64,000 nucleotides of DNA, taken from Asaia bogorensis (GTDB lineage: Bacteria; Pseudomonadota; Alphaproteobacteria; Acetobacterales; Acetobacteraceae). Both the position numbers and the translations under genes were made by a program. Numbering within the stretch: the first letter of the stretch is position 1; each line of letters starts with the position of its first letter. The notes under the pieces are model-generated. The model did not search any database. It worked only from the letters and a program-made list of their open reading frames with translations, and had not been told where the DNA came from. The stretch is taken from positions 1-64,000 of the forward strand of contig NZ_UEGO01000011.1 of assembly GCF_900465345.1 (NCBI RefSeq). Direction: 5' to 3'. This document shows positions 57,480 to 64,000 of this stretch, piece by piece.

Positions 57480-57498
57480 GGGCGGTGTCAGACCGCCC
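57480..57498 (+). promoter_or_regulatory. Hairpin upstream of fpr
   Basis: GGGCGGT (57480-57486) and ACCGCCC (57492-57498) form a 7-bp stem with a 5-base loop, 30 bp before the fpr start. A second set, CCAAA.GGCG (57441-57450) with CGCC..TTTGG (57471-57481), overlaps it as an alternative fold. Confidence 0.42.
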
Positions 57499-57528
57499 GC
57501 CCCCTGCAAGCATGCGAAAGAGTGCCTG

Positions 57529-58413
57529 ATGAACGCGCCTGTCTCCCTGCCTATGCCTACCATTGCCGAGCCCCTGTCCGGGCTCCTGCCCGTTGAGGGG
57601 CATCCGGGCCAGTATCGTCTGGCGCCCCCCAGCAAGGAATACGGGCATCTCCAGGCATGCGAAGTGCTGAGCGTCCATCACTGGACCGACCGTCTCTTCA
57701 CCTTCACCTGCACGCGCGATCCGGGTCTGCGCTTCGAGAATGGCCAGTTCACGATGATCGGCATCGAGGTTGAGGGCAAGCCGCTGCTGCGCGCCTACTC
57801 CATCGCCTCGGCCAATTACGAGGAAGAGCTGGAATTCCTGTCCATTGCGGTGGAAGATGGCCCGCTGACCTCGCGTTTGCGCCATGTGAAGGTGGGTGAC
57901 ACCGTGCTTGTCGGTCGCAAGCCGGTAGGCACCTTGCTGCTCGATAATCTGCGTCCGGGCCGTAACCTCTATTTCCTCTCGACGGGTACGGGTCTTGCCC
58001 CGTTCATGAGCCTGATCGAGGACCCGGAATGCTACGAGCGTTATGAGAATGTCGTGCTGAGCCATACCGTTCGTGTTTCGGGCGAACTGGCCTACATGAA
58101 CCACATCCGCCATGACCTGCCGAACCACGAATTTCTTGGCGAGTATGTGTCCAAGCAGCTGAAATACTATCCGGCCGTTACCCGTGAAGACTTCGCTGTG
58201 ACTGATCGCATCACCACGCTGATCGAAAACGGCAAGATCTTCGAGGATCTAGGTCTGCCGAAGCTCGATCCCGAGCATGACCGCGTGATGATCTGCGGCT
58301 CGCCGGAAATGCTGGCCGATACGGAAAAGCTGCTGCTTTCCATGGGCTTTGACGAAGGCAATATGAGCAATCAGGGCTCCTATGTCGTCGAGAAGGCCTT
58401 TGCGGAACGCTAA
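57529..58413 (+). CDS. fpr: Ferredoxin/flavodoxin-NADP reductase
   Basis: 294 residues. FAD domain with RAYSIASANYEEELEFL, then the NADP domain LYFLSTGTGLAPFMSLIED, VMICGSPEML and the aromatic-poor C-terminus VVEKAFAER typical of the bacterial subclass II (ending near AFAER). It moves electrons between NADPH and ferredoxin or flavodoxin, supplying Fe-S assembly and oxidative defence. Start MNAPVSLPMPT at 57529; the 35-residue N-terminal extension is variable. An intrinsic terminator follows. Confidence 0.93.
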   Translation: MNAPVSLPMPTIAEPLSGLLPVEGHPGQYRLAPPSKEYGHLQACEVLSVHHWTDRLFTFTCTRDPGLRFENGQFTMIGIEVEGKPLLRAYSIASANYEEELEFLSIAVEDGPLTSRLRHVKVGDTVLVGRKPVGTLLLDNLRPGRNLYFLSTGTGLAPFMSLIEDPECYERYENVVLSHTVRVSGELAYMNHIRHDLPNHEFLGEYVSKQLKYYPAVTREDFAVTDRITTLIENGKIFEDLGLPKLDPEHDRVMICGSPEMLADTEKLLLSMGFDEGNMSNQGSYVVEKAFAER

Positions 58414-58466
58414 GCCCTCCCACCCCGTTCTGAAGGGGCGCAGAACAGAATACTGAACATACCATG

Positions 58467-58501
58467 CGCGGCCGGGAGATTTTCCGGCCGCGTTTGATTT
58501 T
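58467..58501 (+). terminator. Intrinsic terminator of fpr
   Basis: CGCGGCCGG (58467-58475) and CCGGCCGCG (58484-58492) form a 9-bp stem with loop GAGATTTT, followed by TTTGATTTT. It ends 13 bp before the gor start, so gor must have its own promoter or read through. Confidence 0.8.
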
Positions 58502-58514
58502 GGGGAGAGGCTTG

Positions 58515-59903
58515 ATGCCGGATTTCGATGTTTTCGTGATTGGTGCAGGCTCGGGCGGGGTACGGTTTGCCCGTATCGCGGCCCAGAACGGTGCGAAGGT
58601 GGCGATTGCCGAAAGCCGCCACTGGGGCGGGACCTGTGTGAATTTGGGCTGCGTGCCCAAGAAGCTCATGGTCTATGCGTCAGAAGGGGCCGAAGCCGCT
58701 GAGGATGCGCGGGCTTATGGCTGGGACGTGCAGCTGGGGGCTCATGACTGGTCACGGTTCATCGCGGCCAAGGACAAGGAAATCGAAAGGCTCGATGGCA
58801 TCTACAAGTCGATGCTGGGCAAGGCCGGAGTCGAGCTGTTTGTCGGGCGCGCCAGACTGATCGACGCCAACACGATCGAGATCGGGCCCGGGCCTCTGGA
58901 CGAGCAGGCCGAGCCGCGACGGGTGACAGCAAAGCGCATCGTGATCGCCACAGGTGGCCGCCCCACACGTCCGCCGATCGAGGGTGCCGAGCACGCCATC
59001 ATTTCTGATGAGGCCTTTCACCTCAAGGCCCGCCCGGAGCGGATCTGCATCATCGGGGGCGGGTATATCGGTATCGAGTTTGCTGGCATCTTCGCGGGGC
59101 TTGGCTCGAAAGTCGATCTCGTGTTCAGGCAGGATCTGCCCCTGCGCGGCTTCGACCGCGAATTGCGCGAGAAGCTGCATGAGGCGTTGCCTCATCATGG
59201 TATCGCTGTTCATGCAGGCCAGAGCCCCGAACGGATCGAGAAGCTGGGCGAGGGGCATTATCGCGTCAGCCTCGGCAATGGCGAGACGATCGAGACCGAT
59301 TGCGTGTTTTTCGCCACCGGACGCAAGCCCAATATCGACGGCCTGGGTCTGGACGGTGTTGGGGTGGCGGTCAAGGATGGCGCCATTGCCGTGGACGACC
59401 AATCCGCCACGAATGTGGAAAATATCTATGCCATTGGTGATGTCACGGACCGGATCAACCTGACTCCTGTCGCTATCGCCGAGGGGCATATCCTGGCAGA
59501 AGCGCTCTATACCGGCCGCGCCAGAAGCTGGTCGTTCGAGACCACCCCCAAGGCGGTCTTCTTCTCTGAGCCGCTCGCAAGTGTCGGCCTGACCGAGGAG
59601 GAGGCAGCGGAAAAGGCGGATATCGAGGTGTTTACAGCGTCTTTCCGTCCGCTACGTCAGACACTGATCGGCCGCGAACGCAAGGCCTTCATGAAGTTGG
59701 TGGTCGAGCGTGAGAGCCAGAAGGTGGTCGGCGCGCATATGATGGGCGACGCCTCTGCGGAAATGATGCAGGGCATTGCGATTGCCATCACGGCCGGGCT
59801 GAAGAAGATCGATTTCGACTGCACGATCGGTATTCATCCCACCACGGCGGAAGAGTTCGTGACGATGCGCAGCCCGACGCGTCAGGTTGCCCGCAAAGGG
59901 TGA
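58515..59903 (+). CDS. gor: Glutathione-disulfide reductase
   Basis: 462 residues. FAD loop VIGAGSGGVRFARIAA, redox-active disulfide CVNLGCVPKK (C41, C46), NADP loop IIGGGYIGIEFAGIFAGLG, FAD motif IYAIGDV, and the dimer-interface catalytic His in IGIHPTTAEEF. It regenerates glutathione with NADPH. Start at 58515 follows GGGGAGAGG. A perfect 10-bp hairpin (59914-59938) separates it from the convergent hydrolase. Confidence 0.95.
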   Translation: MPDFDVFVIGAGSGGVRFARIAAQNGAKVAIAESRHWGGTCVNLGCVPKKLMVYASEGAEAAEDARAYGWDVQLGAHDWSRFIAAKDKEIERLDGIYKSMLGKAGVELFVGRARLIDANTIEIGPGPLDEQAEPRRVTAKRIVIATGGRPTRPPIEGAEHAIISDEAFHLKARPERICIIGGGYIGIEFAGIFAGLGSKVDLVFRQDLPLRGFDRELREKLHEALPHHGIAVHAGQSPERIEKLGEGHYRVSLGNGETIETDCVFFATGRKPNIDGLGLDGVGVAVKDGAIAVDDQSATNVENIYAIGDVTDRINLTPVAIAEGHILAEALYTGRARSWSFETTPKAVFFSEPLASVGLTEEEAAEKADIEVFTASFRPLRQTLIGRERKAFMKLVVERESQKVVGAHMMGDASAEMMQGIAIAITAGLKKIDFDCTIGIHPTTAEEFVTMRSPTRQVARKG

Positions 59904-59913
59904 CGCGTCGAAC

Positions 59914-59938
59914 CCTCTCCGGGGAAACCGGAGAGGGG
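59914..59938. terminator. Hairpin between convergent genes
   Basis: CCCTCTCCGG (59914-59923) and CCGGAGAGGG (59929-59938) form a perfect 10-bp stem with loop GGAAA in the 42-bp gap between gor and the alpha/beta hydrolase. No T run on either side; a likely shared transcript end. Confidence 0.6.
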
Positions 59939-59945
59939 AGTGATG

Positions 59946-60776
59946 TCAGATGCCGGTGCTGGTCAGAAAGGCCAGAAGGTCGCGGTTGAGCGCATCGGCG
60001 TCAGTGGCAAACAGGCCATGAGGGGCGCTGTCATATTCTACATAGCGGGCATGGGGGAGCGCCTCGCTCACGCGTTTGCCCGTCAATTCGTAAGGCACTG
60101 TCTTGTCGCCAGTACCGTGAACCACCAGCGTCGGCACCGTGAAGGCTGCGAGATCAGGGCGGAAATCGGTTCGGCTGAATGAGTCGATGCAGTCGAGCGT
60201 GGCATTGGGGCTGGCCATGATGCCGAGCGTGAAGCTCCAGTCGATTAGCGCCTGACTGACCGGCTTGCGGATCATGCTGACCCCGTAGAAGCCCTTGAGG
60301 AACTCTGCCAGAAAATGGAAACGGTCCCGCCGGATCTGGGCCTTGAAATCGGCAAAGACATCCACCGGTACGCCATCCGGGTTGCTCTGATCCTGCAGCA
60401 GATAGGGCACGACCGATGAAATGAGCGCAACGCCAGCCAGGCGCGAAGGGCCATAGCTGCTCAGATAGCGCGCCACTTCGCCACCACCCATTGAGAACCC
60501 GACGAGGGTGAGATCGCGCAGATCGAGATGATCGATCAGTTCGGCAAGATCACCGGTGAGCGTATCGTAATCATAGCCGCCAAAAGGATGGCTGGATTGG
60601 CCAAAGCCCCGACGGTCATAGGTGATAACCCTGTATCCGGCCTCCAGCAGGGCAAGGGTCTGATATTCCCACATATCGCCTGTCAGAGGCCAGCCATGAA
60701 CCAGCAATACGGGTCGGCCTTTGCCCATATCCTTGAAGTGAAGGCTGTTGCCGTCGCGTAGTTTCAATGAAGGCAT
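59946..60776 (-). CDS. Alpha/beta hydrolase (non-haem haloperoxidase/arylesterase type)
   Basis: 276 residues from the ATG at 60776, which follows GAGGACAGGG; six codons more are open. The fold is clear: LLVHGWPLTGDMWEYQ, VITYDRRGFGQSSHP, nucleophile elbow FSMGGGEVARYL, acid TGDKTVPYELT and late His SAPHGLFATDADALN. The FSMGGGE motif marks the cofactor-free chloroperoxidase/arylesterase group. The substrate is unknown; halogenation is probably only a side activity. Convergent with gor, and 261 bp from the secreted-protein gene with nothing clear between. Confidence 0.88.
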   Translation of the reverse strand: MPSLKLRDGNSLHFKDMGKGRPVLLVHGWPLTGDMWEYQTLALLEAGYRVITYDRRGFGQSSHPFGGYDYDTLTGDLAELIDHLDLRDLTLVGFSMGGGEVARYLSSYGPSRLAGVALISSVVPYLLQDQSNPDGVPVDVFADFKAQIRRDRFHFLAEFLKGFYGVSMIRKPVSQALIDWSFTLGIMASPNATLDCIDSFSRTDFRPDLAAFTVPTLVVHGTGDKTVPYELTGKRVSEALPHARYVEYDSAPHGLFATDADALNRDLLAFLTSTGI

Positions 60777-61037
60777 GGTCCCTGTCCTCTGCATTGGGCC
60801 TGTCGGCGCGGCACCCGCAACGGGGCCATGTCCAGGCGATTGGCATGGAGGAAAGAACAGGGCGTCCGGTCTGAAGTTCCGGAGCCGTCAGCAAGCGTCA
60901 CGCGACGGTGAGGCCTAGGTTTTCATGAGGTATGCAGGTGGGGCGTTCGGCCCCGCCTTGACCGCAGAAGGTTCAGGCGGCCTTCCGCGGAAATGTCATC
61001 CGGCTGCCTGAGTTGTCGCAGCCGGAAGGGGGTCGTA

Positions 61038-61424
61038 TCAGCGCGGCGCGACCCAGCCATTGCCGGTGGCGTCGCCAAGCTGGCCGCTCTGGACCGGGCT
61101 GGAATTGGAATAGGCCGAGCCGAACTTGCTCAGATCGGCACCGGTGACAGCGTCACGCTGCACGTTGTCAGCGTGGTCAGGGTCCGGGCCGTGCTTGAAT
61201 TCGGTGCTTGGCGTTTCCTGATAGCCGGGGGGCAGGGAGTGGCGCCCCTTGGCGGTCAGGTGTTCGCCCTTGCCGTGATATTCCACACCGGTGTCGTTGC
61301 TGTTGTTCTGCGGCGCATGAGCCTCGTTGGGGGCATTTTGTCCGGTAAACTGCGCAAAGGCGGTTCCGGCAGGCAGAACAAACAGAGTGGCGGCCAGAAA
61401 GGCGCCGCGACGGAGCTTTGCCAT
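61038..61424 (-). CDS. Small secreted protein of unknown function
   Basis: 128 residues with a good signal peptide (MAKLRRGAFLAATLFVLPAG to about 24, AFA/QF). The mature part is Asn/His/Gly/Asp rich (APQNNSND, HGKGEHLT, GPDPDHADNVQ) and has no visible domain. Predicted periplasmic and mostly disordered. Divergent from alkB, with 138 bp between the starts. Not recognised. Confidence 0.68.
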   Translation of the reverse strand: MAKLRRGAFLAATLFVLPAGTAFAQFTGQNAPNEAHAPQNNSNDTGVEYHGKGEHLTAKGRHSLPPGYQETPSTEFKHGPDPDHADNVQRDAVTGADLSKFGSAYSNSSPVQSGQLGDATGNGWVAPR

Positions 61425-61562
61425 GAAAGCTTTCCCTTGCAGTTTCGTCCCGCTGCGGTCGCCGCACAGGAGTGGTGGTTGCCATTTCGGAATTTGGCCC
61501 GATCTCTGGCGCAGATACTTTTTTCAAGTAGTTCGTGAGACCAGAGGCGGCAAGAGCCTATT

Positions 61563-62210
61563 ATGATGGACGATCTCTTCTCGGCAGCCAGACAGCCTGC
61601 GCTTCTGGCACCCGGCGCCCTATTCCTGCCGGGCGCCGCGCAGGCCATGCAGGCCAGGCTGATGCGACAGCTGCACGAAATCACGCTGCAAGCACCCCTG
61701 CGTCGCCTCGAGACGCCGGGTGGTCGGCGTTTTTCGGTCGAGATGACAAATTGTGGCGCGCTGGGCTGGCATTCCGACAGGGCTGGATATCGTTACGAGT
61801 CCCGAGACCCCCTGAGTGGTGCGGCGTGGCCGGAGATGCCGGATAACTGGCTCGAACTGGCCCGGATCATGGCAGAGCAGGCGGACCATCCTGGCTTTGT
61901 GCCCCAGACCTGTCTGATCAACTGTTATGCGCCCGGTGCACGCATGGGGCTTCATCAGGACCGCGACGAGACGGCGCTGGAAAGTCCGATCGTATCGGTC
62001 TCGCTCGGTGTGGCTGCACAATTTCTCTTTGGTGGGCTGGAGCGCACGGCCCCGACACGCAAGCTTTCGCTCCTGAGCGGAGATGTCGTGGTATGGGGTG
62101 GTCCGTCGCGTCTGTTCTATCACGGGATCGCCCCGCTGAAGCCGGGCCACCATGAATTGACAGGAGACCGGCGCTGGAATCTGACGTTTCGCCGGGTGCG
62201 GGCGTGCTAG
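61563..62210 (+). CDS. alkB: AlkB-family 2-oxoglutarate/Fe(II) dioxygenase
   Basis: 215 residues. DNA repair enzyme that removes methyl groups from 1-methyladenine and 3-methylcytosine. Fe(II) ligands: HxD in LHQDRDE (H131, D133) and the distal His in FYHGI; the 2-oxoglutarate Arg pair is RWNLTFRR. The segment NCYAPGARMGLHQD and LSLLSGDVVVWGG are family hallmarks. Two ATGs (61563, 61566) are equivalent. Not in an operon with ada. Confidence 0.93.
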   Translation: MMDDLFSAARQPALLAPGALFLPGAAQAMQARLMRQLHEITLQAPLRRLETPGGRRFSVEMTNCGALGWHSDRAGYRYESRDPLSGAAWPEMPDNWLELARIMAEQADHPGFVPQTCLINCYAPGARMGLHQDRDETALESPIVSVSLGVAAQFLFGGLERTAPTRKLSLLSGDVVVWGGPSRLFYHGIAPLKPGHHELTGDRRWNLTFRRVRAC

Positions 62211-62279
62211 CCCCTAGCCGGATCGGCCATTCCGTTTCATAGTGAGAACCCTTTTTTTCGGCTCAAGGAAAATACTCTC

Positions 62280-63674
62280 ATGCACCCGAACCGCGAATCC
62301 GCTGTGCACGCCGGCTGGACGCCGTCGAGCTGGCGGTCGCACCCCATTCGTCAGGCTCCGCATTATCTGGATGCAGCCGCGCTCGACTCTGTCGAAGCCC
62401 GTCTGCGGCGATATCCGCCCCTGGTGTTTGCGGGCGAGACGCGGCGCCTGAAGAGCCAGCTTGCCAAGGCAGCGCGTGGCGAGGCCTTTGTGCTTCAGGG
62501 CGGGGCATGTGCCGAGAGCTTCAACGAGTTCACCGCTGATATCGTGCGCGATACGTTCCGTGTGCTGCTGCAGATGGCCGTCGTGCTGACCTTCGGTGCC
62601 AAGGTGCCGGTGATCAAGATCGGGCGTATGGCCGGGCAATATGCCAAGCCGCGTTCCTCCGATACCGAGACGCAGAACGGCGTGACCTTGCCCTGCTACC
62701 GCGGCGACATCATCAACGGCCCGGAATTCACCGAGGCGGCGCGAATCCCCGATCCGGCGCGTATGGAAACGGGATATTTCCAGTCTGTTGGCGTGATGAA
62801 CCTGCTGCGTGCCTTTGCATCGGGTGGCTATGCCAACCTGCATCAGGTGCATCGCTGGAATCTCGGCTTCGTCAAGCGCTCGCCACTGGCCGAACGCTAT
62901 CAGGACCTTGCCCAGCGCATTGATGAGACCCTGTCCTTCATGGGGGCATGTGGCTTCAACCAGAGCGCGCCGCAGATCAACGAGACCGAGTTCTACACCT
63001 CGCATGAGGCGCTTTTGCTGCCTTATGAGCAGGCCCTGACGCGCATCGATAGCCTGAGCGAGAACTGGTACGATTGCTCGGCCCATTTTCTGTGGATTGG
63101 CGACCGGACACGCCAGCCCGATGGAGCGCATGTGGAGTTCCTGCGCGGCGTGGGCAATCCGATCGGCATCAAGGTCGGCCCCACCACCACGCTGGAAGAT
63201 CTCGAGAAGCTGCTCGATATCCTCAACCCGAAGGACGAGGCCGGTCGCATCACGCTCATTTCCCGCATGGGCGCCAGCAAGGTGGGTGATTTCCTGCCGC
63301 CGCTGCTCGACAAGGTGCGTGGCTCTGGCCGCACCGTGACATGGCTGTGCGACCCGATGCATGGCAATACCATCGCAACGGCAGACAAGATCAAGACCCG
63401 CTCCTTCGACTCGATTCTTGGCGAGGTGAAGGGCTTCTTCTCGGTATTCCAGCAGGCTGGGCTGCGCCCCGGCGGCATCCATATCGAGATGACCGGGCAG
63501 GACGTGACTGAGTGTGTGGGCGGTGCCCATCGTCTGACGGAAGCTGACCTTGCTGGGCGTTACGAGACGTTCTGTGATCCGCGCCTCAATGCCGAGCAGT
63601 CGCTTGAGATGGCGTTCCTGCTGGCCGAGGAACTGACAGGTCACTTCCGCGATCACGGGGCGTTGCGGGAATGA
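62280..63674 (+). CDS. 3-deoxy-7-phosphoheptulonate synthase, class II (plant-type)
   Basis: 464 residues. Condenses phosphoenolpyruvate with erythrose 4-phosphate, the first step to aromatic amino acids. Class II hallmarks: [76 protein letters not shown] and [15 protein letters not shown] lies ten bases before the start. The stop overlaps the next gene by ATGA, which is unusual company for an aromatic-pathway enzyme. Confidence 0.96.
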   Translation: MHPNRESAVHAGWTPSSWRSHPIRQAPHYLDAAALDSVEARLRRYPPLVFAGETRRLKSQLAKAARGEAFVLQGGACAESFNEFTADIVRDTFRVLLQMAVVLTFGAKVPVIKIGRMAGQYAKPRSSDTETQNGVTLPCYRGDIINGPEFTEAARIPDPARMETGYFQSVGVMNLLRAFASGGYANLHQVHRWNLGFVKRSPLAERYQDLAQRIDETLSFMGACGFNQSAPQINETEFYTSHEALLLPYEQALTRIDSLSENWYDCSAHFLWIGDRTRQPDGAHVEFLRGVGNPIGIKVGPTTTLEDLEKLLDILNPKDEAGRITLISRMGASKVGDFLPPLLDKVRGSGRTVTWLCDPMHGNTIATADKIKTRSFDSILGEVKGFFSVFQQAGLRPGGIHIEMTGQDVTECVGGAHRLTEADLAGRYETFCDPRLNAEQSLEMAFLLAEELTGHFRDHGALRE

Positions 63675-64000
63675 CGCCCCCCAAGGTCGATGAGGGGCGC
63701 GCTGCACTCGATGCAGCGCTAAGCCCGAAACTCGCTCTGACACCCGGCGAGATTGCCGGGCGGACAGACGCCTATTTCAACCGGACGCAGAAGATCGTCT
63801 CGCATTTTGGCGAGTGTCAGGTCACCTACGCGCTGTTCATACGCCGCCCTGTCATCGCAGCCCACGGGCTGATGGTCGCGTGGCTCGAGAATGTCGCGCG
63901 TGAGCAGGGTTTTTCGGTCGAGATCGAGACGATCTACCCTGAGGGAAGCTGGGTTGGCGCGGGCGAGCCGCTACTTTATCTGACCGGGCCCTTTACCCGC
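63671..64000 (+). CDS. Nicotinate phosphoribosyltransferase family, 5' part (cut by the window)
   Basis: 110 codons before the window ends. Starts within the ATGA of the DAHP synthase stop. [30 protein letters not shown] and [20 protein letters not shown] fit the N-terminal domain of the nicotinate/quinolinate phosphoribosyltransferase fold; the most likely role is NAD synthesis from nicotinate. The catalytic part is outside the window, so the exact member is unproven. Confidence 0.75.
   Translation, partial: MTPPKVDEGRAALDAALSPKLALTPGEIAGRTDAYFNRTQKIVSHFGECQVTYALFIRRPVIAAHGLMVAWLENVAREQGFSVEIETIYPEGSWVGAGEPLLYLTGPFTR

Noticed and set aside
62214-63743. 509-codon minus-strand frame
   Set aside because: Antisense to the DAHP synthase gene; long only because of G+C-rich codon bias.

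Overview
The window is about 60% G+C, densely coded chromosomal DNA from an alphaproteobacterium, most probably an acetic acid bacterium (Acetobacteraceae). Support comes from family content and gene order: an RNase E with an acidic insertion in its S1 domain, split glyQ/glyS, an EipB (DUF1849) protein, a class II DAHP synthase, a membrane D-lactate dehydrogenase, a SUV3-like helicase, and the order xthA-erpA / dgt-argS-SPOR-scpA-scpB-tatB-tatC-serS typical of the class. The genus cannot be read from this sequence. No phage, insertion sequence, CRISPR array, rRNA or plasmid module was seen. Most of the window is core genome.

Layout. 1-9.7 kb: small lipoprotein, HbpS/GlcG-type haem-binding protein, tRNA-Arg(CCG), a lipoprotein alpha/beta hydrolase, then polA, a variant SCO-like thioredoxin-fold protein and a family 5 solute-binding protein, an acyltransferase and a small stress-type protein behind a pair of palindromes. 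10-20 kb: purD and xseA diverging, a small lipoprotein, a 390-bp structured spacer, rne with a long leader, a Tat-exported cell-wall amidase, and leuA preceded by a leucine-rich leader peptide and hairpin (attenuator). 20-27 kb: two tandem glycine-zipper lipoproteins and the elongasome operon mreB-mreC-mreD-PBP2-rodA with an overlapping DUF3293 gene. 27-31 kb: a three-gene unit (FAD enzyme, DUF202 membrane protein, LysR regulator) with an operator-like region. 31-41 kb: glyQS, a DUF2076 protein, surE, a Rieske-flavoprotein, aspS and eipB. 41-50.6 kb: erpA-xthA diverging from dgt, then argS through serS. 50.7-64 kb: dld, a low-G+C spacer with a possible small gene, the SUV3-like helicase, an S10 peptidase behind a terminator-like palindrome, ferredoxin-NADP reductase, glutathione reductase, an alpha/beta hydrolase, a small secreted protein, alkB, class II DAHP synthase, and the start of a nicotinate phosphoribosyltransferase gene cut by the window edge.

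Functional themes are cell elongation (mre/mrd, amidase, SPOR protein), chromosome segregation and Tat export (scpAB, tatBC), translation (five synthetase genes for Gly, Asp, Arg and Ser), RNA turnover (RNase E, SUV3-like helicase) and DNA repair (polA, xseA, xthA, alkB). The strongest less-expected signal is the leuA leader peptide with its overlapping hairpin. Next come the operator-like repeats before the FAD/DUF202/LysR unit and before the stress gene, and the terminator-like palindrome ahead of the S10 peptidase.
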